Assembly (NCBI GenBank): GCA_018340375.1
Contig: JAFFJZ010000004.1
Span: 32,090,001-32,154,000, forward strand
DNA length: 64,000 nucleotides
Source of the DNA: Gonatopus flavifemur
Lineage: Eukaryota; Arthropoda; Insecta; Hymenoptera; Dryinidae
Reading direction: 5' to 3'
Part shown: positions 58,001 through 64,000 of the stretch, piece by piece
How the letters are laid out: every line of letters starts with the position of its first letter
Numbering within the stretch: the stretch's first letter is position 1
Translations under genes and position numbers: made by a program
The notes under the pieces: generated by a model
The model's database searches: none
What the model saw: the letters and a program-made list of their open reading frames with translations, nothing else
Told to the model about the DNA's origin: nothing

Positions 58001-58621
58001 TCTTAATTGGCAGCATAAATTTTATCCTCATTCTTCTGAAGTGAGAGACCAATAGAATTTCTGGCAGATTTCATGGATTTTCTAGAAATGTAACTATCAT
58101 TGACAAAGTCATATTTACACTTAAGATGTGAGTTTACATCACTATATTCGTGTTATCCTCGTAATTATAGTTTTATGTTCGTGGAGATTGTCATAAAATT
58201 TATTATCGCATGTTATACCAATTATATAACCTGCAACGTCGAAGAAATCTCAATGATCTGAGATGATATATGTAATGTTTTTCTATCTCTGTAATGAGTG
58301 GAAGAAAAAAAAGTGCAGATTGAAGGAAGAAAACTCTACGATGACAATTTATTGGAAATTCTACTAGTTGTTTATCGAGGAACCGACAAAAACCCGCATG
58401 TAAATGCGGATTTCTTAGTGGGAAATAGCTTGGACATGCTATGAGAAAAAGTATTGCGTAAAGATTTTTTTCAACGAGCTTTTCATTCTAATTAGTGAAT
58501 AGAGCGTTGACCTCCCCCCCCCCCCTACACACACACACACATACACACATCAACTTGGAATCCAGTATCCAGTGAAAATTTCACGTGTACAATTTGATTG
58601 CAAATGCGTTGATTAACAGTA
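58001..58621. other. Interval without recognised gene
   Basis: Contains a C-run plus (CA)n microsatellite at about 58505-58545; otherwise AT-rich and non-coding. Confidence 0.4.
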
Positions 58622-58848
58622 AAACCAATGATCCCAGAATGCGAGAGCTGACGGCCCTCGTCATGCAATGCTTCATGACTATTTCAAGTTTGCCACACGT
58701 ATAAGTGAAATAATAAACCTTACACTGAAGTGGAGTGTAGTCACTGACTTCTTCTTTTTTTCAAACTAACGTGCGGTAAGACAGTGGTGGTCTCAAAAAC
58801 GTCCATGACGAAGGTCTCCAGCTCACGCATTCTGGGATCACTGGTTGG
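58622..58848. mobile_element. Foldback element with ACCAGTGATCCCAGAATGCG ends
   Basis: Left ACCAATGATCCCAGAATGCG and right, inverted, ACCAGTGATCCCAGAATGCG, continuing into GAGAGCTG.. GTCATG. A small central hairpin (ACACTGAAGTGGAGTGT). The arms are less AT-rich than the surroundings. Target duplication not resolved. Confidence 0.5.
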
Positions 58849-59395
58849 AACAGCTGTAGCAGAGAACAATTCTTTCATGCAGCAACCAATTTGACTCAAT
58901 TGAGTAATTTATGAATCACTTGACTATTGTAGTTTTGCTGAATTGACAATTTTTGTGCATCAACTTTCTGGGATTGAAGAATCACTGGTTTTATTTGCAA
59001 GTCATAACAATATACCTTCCTAAAACTGAATGCAGAGAAATTATGTATGGACTATTGAAGTGTATTATAGACTTCCCGTTTTTGTGTTACGTAGAGTTTT
59101 TTTCAACATACGTTTCAAATTTGATTGATTTTCCGTACTTCGAACCGCCGTTATTAAAGAAGTAATGAGTTTTTCCAAAATAAAAAACACAGTAGAAAGC
59201 AGAATTTGTTTACGATTAAAATGGTATGAAAAATTCATTTTTGTCCGAAATGCGACTCATATTACGGTCCTCTTGCTTTGGACGGTAGATGTGTCCGAGT
59301 GGAAAAGTTTTCAAAATCAGAGTTTGAAAAGTTTATATCAGAGATTGACAAAAAAAAAGTTTGATTTTCCATTTTTTACTTCCATGTTCCTTATA
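58849..59395. other. Interval without recognised gene
   Basis: 58953-59428 carries two consecutive short plus-strand open frames (58953-59165, 59165-59428) with no recognisable domain; the second runs into the MITE at 59396. Not supported as genes. Confidence 0.3.
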
Positions 59396-59631
59396 CACGG
59401 AGAAAAAACTCTAAGAACTAGCGCATGAGCACCGATCGCATATCAATCGCAAGAAGATATTCTTATTGAAATAAAAGCATGAACCTATCCGCGCATCCCA
59501 TGCGGCAATGCGATAAGTGCATAGGTTCATATTCTTATTCCAAGAAGTGCCACGGAATAAACCGGTTAAATTTCTTGCGATTGATACGTCATCGGTGCTC
59601 ATGCGCTAGTTCCGAGACTTTTCTCTCCGTG
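59396..59631. mobile_element. CMC-like hairpin MITE, TSD TA
   Basis: Starts CACGGAGAAAAAACTC and ends GACTTTTCTCTCCGTG; TA on both sides (59394-59395, 59632-59633). The arms pair across ACTAGCGCATGAGCACCGAT and its inverse, then ATCAATCGCAAGAA, then ATGAACCTAT. 236 bp, non-coding. Confidence 0.8.
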
Positions 59632-59659
59632 TATATGAAGAAACGGAAGTATTGTGATA

Positions 59660-60800
59660 CGATCAAAAATCCATTATGCGCAAGAGGGTATTTCACTTTT
59701 GCCAAACGCTTCAGAACGTCGAAAAAACGCGATCCCCAGAAATGTCAGTGTGTGTGTGCGTGTGCGTGTCTGTCTGTCTCCGTGTGCGTGCGTGTTCTTT
59801 TCTTTTGTTTACGATCACTCCTTGCGGGATGCACCGATTCGAACGAATATTTTTACAATTCGTTCGTCTCATTGACGACTCGAGACCTATTGATTTTCAT
59901 ACGAATCGGACAACGGGTTTCGAAAATATTAGTGAAATATTATCCGATTGCTATGAAACTTCCGTTCTCGTGTAAGTGACATCCGGATCGCTTGAGGATT
60001 GTGGAAAATTTTTCTTGCAATCAACATTATTTGACAATATTTTGGAAGCGCACCTTCCTCATATCCTCATCATACGAATGCCATGAAATTTCGAGCATAT
60101 TCAATTCACGAGCCGTTAGTTGTACGGTATAAATTTCAAGCAAATGAGAAGTGAGGAAAGAAAATGGTAAACAGTAAGCTTCGAAACAAAATGTGAAGAT
60201 TTCGTAAAAACGAAGTATATTTCGTTCCTATCATTCGATCGTTATGAAATTTCTACTACAGTTTCAGTTTCGGTAGTGGTCCCATATAAAGTTTCAACTT
60301 GATCCTTACAGAAGAACGGGAGGGGGCAAGGGAACCGTTCACGGGAATTGGGCTTTTTGCGATTGTGTATGACTCCGCTTCCTGTTATATGATTGCAATG
60401 AAATGTATACCACAGTTTAGTTATAGTTCCATTATGGTCCCTTATGAGTTTCGTCCCAATTGATTGAGTCATGCGGAACAAGAGTGTTTAGCAATTTGCA
60501 TCACTTGACGATATTTTCAACGCATGCTTTCCCCGTGTCTGTATTGTTTGAATTCTGCTGAAGCTCATATGAAATCATGATAGAACCATTATTGAACCAT
60601 GGTATGAGTTTCATCATAATTTTTTTGCGATTCGCATTCTATAAAAATGTTTTGAAAGTATCGCTTCCTTATATTCGTATCATTCGAATGCCAATGAATT
60701 TTGAGTGTATTCAATTCAATGGGCGCTAGCTGTACGATGTAAATTCCAGGAAAATCGGGATTGAGGGGAGGCACGTAGTTTCGAAGCAAATTTTGAAAAT
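59660..60800 (-). repeat. Five-unit (~160-bp) repeat element, copy 4 (inverted)
   Basis: Minus-orientation copy with a (GT)n/(TCTG)n segment (59749-59795). Its units contain GTGGTCCCATATAA, CGATCGTTATGAAATTTCTA and CCTATCATTCGATCG. The aberrant middle unit (ATACGAATGCCATGAAATTT) recurs twice (60070 and 60680), so this copy may have duplicated units. More diverged than copy 2. Confidence 0.55.
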
Positions 60801-61692
60801 TCAGTACGTACCGTTCTTATGTGGATATCTTTCGTTTCTATTAATCAATTGGCATGAAATTTTCACCACGGTTGTATGTGGCGTTGGAAGTGATCTCAAT
60901 CCATAATATTTGACCATATTTGGATCTTCAAAACTTTTAGAATTCATTTTCCATGTAAATATGAGGAGCATGGAAGTAATGTATGGTTCTCCATACTGAT
61001 TTTTTATTCTTTGGTAATACATAATTAATATACATATATTCTCCATTTTCCCAATAATCATATCTATCTATCAGTTCATTATTCATTTCTCAAAAAATGG
61101 GCAATATACGGAATTCGATTGCCCATTAGTTGAATAATGGACAATGTATTTGAAACAAAATTATCCATCACTTGAATAATGGACTATGTATTTGAAAAAA
61201 CTATCCATTACTTAAGTACACGGAAAAAAAAAGTAGTTAATTTTACTAGAACTGTAATTCATTCTACTAAAGACATTCATAAAATACGGGATTATCAAAC
61301 ACAATAGTAACTCTTACCACTTCAGCCGAGTTGGCCATTTGTTTAAGAGTTACCACATATATTTGTGGATAAGCTTTCTGTTTATTGTTTTCATGACCCT
61401 TTACTCAAGATAAGATGTATAAAATTATTTAGTAGAATTCACCAATACATTTTGTATACAATATTTAATGAAATCATGAAAAATATTATCATCATACATC
61501 AGTTTTACCAAAATCAATAGTTAGATTTATCCGAAGTATTTAATAGAAAATATATAAAAAAATATATTAAATAAAAAAGATTTTTAATATTAGACAATCA
61601 AAAATAATTTTCTCAGTTTCTTCCCAAGACCACTTGTTGATGATGCTGGTCAATGTTCTCATTGAGTTGGCAAATCAATTTTTCGACGAAAA

Positions 61693-61762
61693 AAGGGGAT
61701 CCGAACCTACCTACCTACGCGACTAAAGCCTAACCTGCACCGACTTGAGCTACACTATGATA
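61693..61762 (-). ncRNA. tRNA-like pol III promoter, minus strand (SINE head candidate)
   Basis: On the minus strand: box-A-like TAGCTCAAGTCGGTGCAGG (start near 61752) and box-B-like GGTTCGGATCC (61697-61707), followed by CCCTTTTTT, a possible pol III terminator. Acceptor-stem pairing is not evident. A tRNA-derived SINE head is the likeliest reading. Confidence 0.45.
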
Positions 61763-62046
61763 TAGTAGCGAGAGATCATAGAATTGAACCTTAATGATCA
61801 ACATCAGAATTCAGGGACGAACGTTGCGGATAAATATGCTCCATATTCATAGGTTATATTGGCATGTAATGCATTGAATGTGCTGTTGATTTTAGTATTA
61901 GAGATTTTCATTTTTTTCATAAGTGAGTGGTTTTTAATATTTTGGTTTTCATATATTCTAAACTTCCTATCACTATTTTCACTATTCCATTTTAGTGATA
62001 AATCAAATATCCAAGTGCTCCTGTATTTTCAAGGGGAATTCAACTG

Positions 62047-62298
62047 CACTGAAAAAAAAATTTATTCCAGTCAAATAAATATTTATTTGTCCTGTACCAA
62101 AGAAATATTTATTAGAATTAACAAAGTATTCTTTGGAACCAAAATAATTTATTGGAATCAAATCAACGATTAAAACCATCCATTTGATTCAAATAAATTA
62201 TTTTGGTTCCAAAGAATACTTTGTTAATTCTAATAAATATTTCTTTGGTACAGGACAAATAAATATTTATTTGACTGAAATAAATTTTTTTTTCAGTG
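62047..62298. mobile_element. CMC-like near-perfect hairpin MITE, TSD TG
   Basis: Starts CACTGAAAAAAAAATTTATT and ends AATAAATTTTTTTTTCAGTG, with TG directly outside both ends (62045-62046, 62299-62300). The arms pair almost without mismatch over more than 100 bp (ACCAAAGAAATATTTATT, AAAGTATTCTTTGGAACC and inverses). The short loop contains AACGATTAAAACC. Youngest layer of the nest. Confidence 0.85.
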
Positions 62299-62918
62299 TG
62301 ATAATTAACTACCGATCCAGTTCATGATCTTCACGCCATCAACAATTTTCAAGATTCAGTTAATCGGGAAATGAACGTAATGTTCTATTTCAATTCGTGG
62401 ATATGAAACAAATAATCGGTAGTGTTTACATGAATATGAAGTACTCTTCACTACAATGTAGAATATATACAATTAATTATATGTTTTGAAATGATTCGAT
62501 ATTCAAGTGAAACTTACATTGAACATGTATTCACTCTACATGAGCTGAGTAGTAAGAAATACTATAGAATTCAGAACTGCTTGTTTTATTAAATCTACTG
62601 ACTTCAAAGTTATCCATGACGAAACAATATTTACTGAACATCGACTGTTCCCGCAACTCTACAAACCTATCAAATATACAAGGACACTTATAGACTTTAT
62701 TTTTTTTCCAACCAAAGGAATCAGAAAATTTAATTGGAAGTTTATAAACCGGCATTGGTAATCCATATAATATCTTTTTTTTCCGTGTAATGGGTAATCA
62801 AATTCCGTATATTACCTATTTTTCTAGAAATGAATAATGAACTGATAGATAAATATGATTATTCGGAAACTTGATAATGTATGTATATTAATTATGTATT
62901 ACCAAGAAAAAAAGAATA

Positions 62919-64000
62919 GAAAATGAAAATTTTTTTGCCGGTCTCTGGTTAAAGATTATTTCAAATTTACTTGTATAAAAGTATCGCCAAACATAAAACA
63001 TTCTGATAAGCAATAAGTGATGTATTCCAAACTCATTGTTCATCAATAGAGTAGTGGAAAATTCTTATTCCTCCTTCATTGTTTATTGAAGTAATGCAAA
63101 ATATTCATATTAGACTATATTAAATTTTTTTCTCAGTGGAAACTACCGAAAATGAAAATTCTCATTACAAAAATGTTAAGCAATAGATTCCGAAATCAGT
63201 CATGGAAAAATCGTCATTGCTGATCTCTGGTTTATATACGAATTATAAATGATCATACATGAATTATATATAATTACAAAATCCCCCCCCCCCCTCCACG
63301 GTTAAGAATGATTTTTCAATTCGTATGAGCAGAAAATTTGATAAAATAACAAACAAACAAAAAACTTGAACTTGAACAAAAATCTAAACTGTTTCATGTT
63401 TATCACAAGAATTGTCAGAAGTGTATGTAATTCGTGTATTATTCAATACATTTTATATATAAATTATGTATAATCACATATAAATCATATTTAATTTTGA
63501 AAATCCTTCCACTCTAGAAACTACAAATCATTCTTGAATTTTAAAAAAAATTACTTTATTTTCCAGCAGCACTTTTCCTTGTGCATGCAATTTGTAGACA
63601 TTTGTATAATTATATGAAAATTCACAATATATAAATCTGTGGTATTGAAGAAAATTAACGGAGCTCCAATTCTCATCCAACAGATGGAATATTCCAATCA
63701 GATCAACAGTTACAAAAGTGATCGCAAAGCCACTTTTTCTAATATGAATTGTTCTTGTTGTGTAATTTTTTGCAGGGAAAAATGAAGCAGTACTGATTTG
63801 TGCAATTGTTTTCGCTGTATTAGGCGTAATGATTAAGAATCTGTGAAATATGTTTTTCGAATAGGAAAGTGAGTAATGCTTTCATTGAATTATATTGTAT
63901 ATCATTCGTTAATGGAATTTTATAGGATTATTTAAATGGAGAGTTCATACAATGCCGCCACCAATTGTGACCGCTCAGATAGAGAGATCATGTCACACCG
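62919..64000. other. Interval without recognised gene
   Basis: A lone right end TTTTTTTCTCAGTG stops at 63138 without a found partner. GCCGGTCTCTGGTTAAAG (~62940) and TGCTGATCTCTGGTTTAT (~63220) are similar direct words. A C-run lies at about 63284-63294. The rest is AT-rich and non-coding to the window end. Confidence 0.35.

Larger units (their letters stand above)
61219..62787. mobile_element. CMC-like element (1.57 kb), TSD TA, itself carrying a MITE
   Basis: Starts CACGGAAAAAAAAAGTAG and ends TCTTTTTTTTCCGTG with TA on both sides (61217-61218, 62788-62789). It contains a tRNA-like segment (61693-61762) and the nested MITE 62047-62298. No ORF resembling a transposase: 61859-62173 is an AT-driven open frame. 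Confidence 0.65.
61001..62918. mobile_element. Outer host of a triple nest: foldback element split by a CMC-like element
   Basis: 61001-61135 and 62786-62918 are inverted copies (TTGGTAATACATAATTAATA, AATCATATCTATCTATCAGT, TTCATTATTCATTTCT, CGGAATTCGATTGCCCATTA and their inverses). The right arm begins exactly where the CMC-like element 61219-62787 ends, so the host element was present first. Host words ATCCATTACTT/ATGGACAATG repeat on the left side. Confidence 0.65.

Noticed and set aside
59479..59979. 166-codon plus-strand open frame with a Cys-rich stretch
   Set aside because: It spans a MITE hairpin, a (GT)n microsatellite and repeat copy 4. The Cys run is translated GT repeat.
1..64000. 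Integrated viral genes
   Set aside because: I looked for recognisable viral structural or replication proteins and saw none; the only polymerase-like remnants are LINE reverse transcriptases.

Overview
This is an AT-rich eukaryotic window, most probably from an insect. The three mariner transposons, the tRNA-derived SINE-like boxes, the LINE remnants and the lack of closely packed long ORFs all point that way; species or order cannot be read from the sequence. I find no convincing host protein-coding gene. The only intact long coding sequence is a mariner transposase at 33000-34061. Everything else recognisable is transposon or repeat, separated by anonymous non-coding DNA. The window is probably intergenic, or lies inside a very large intron.

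Layout. 1-5750: nested foldback elements (385-2367 carrying 867-1200, itself carrying a hAT-like MITE at 1221-1361; then 3525-5753). 6276-8300: two foldback elements, a dead mariner (6870-8120) and a small foldback. 8300-10000: the most host-like non-repetitive stretch, with splice-donor-like sites and a Ser-rich short ORF. 10000-30000: a mosaic of foldback/MITE elements, two piggyBac-like TTAA elements, and two copies of an element carrying about five diverged ~160-bp units. 32794-34115: intact mariner with perfect 30-bp inverted repeats. 34787-36071: a second mariner of the same family as 6870-8120, killed by one frameshift and one nonsense codon. 36500-41060: a 1-kb hAT-like element, palindromic MITEs, a Penelope-like direct repeat pair and a ~30-bp minisatellite. 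42430-43395: R1/LOA-like reverse-transcriptase remnant. 44500-47320: foldback elements, including one with an exact 99-bp duplication and a tRNA-like head. 48640-50910: a second LINE remnant (minus strand) split by a ~0.9-kb insertion. 50969-54452: a composite rich in ATCGG words, with a 65-66-bp satellite and a 5S-rRNA-like segment. 55000-64000: more foldback elements, two inverted copies of the five-unit repeat, and a triple nest at 61001-62918.

The main finding is a dispersed family of non-autonomous elements whose ends read CACNG(A)GAAAA...TTTTC(T)CNGTG. I count 16 copies with an identical dinucleotide on both sides (TA, CA, TG or TT); seven of these are not TA, so they are true 2-bp target duplications rather than part of the inverted repeat. 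That combination fits the CACTA/Mirage/Chapaev (CMC, EnSpm-like) group. Two 267-bp copies 16 kb apart differ at only two positions, so the family moved recently, yet no matching transposase is in the window. Many of these elements are filled with their own short word in both orientations, and several are near-perfect hairpins.

The genes here do not form a pathway. The one functional relationship I can propose is enzyme and substrate: the intact mariner transposase with its own perfect termini.
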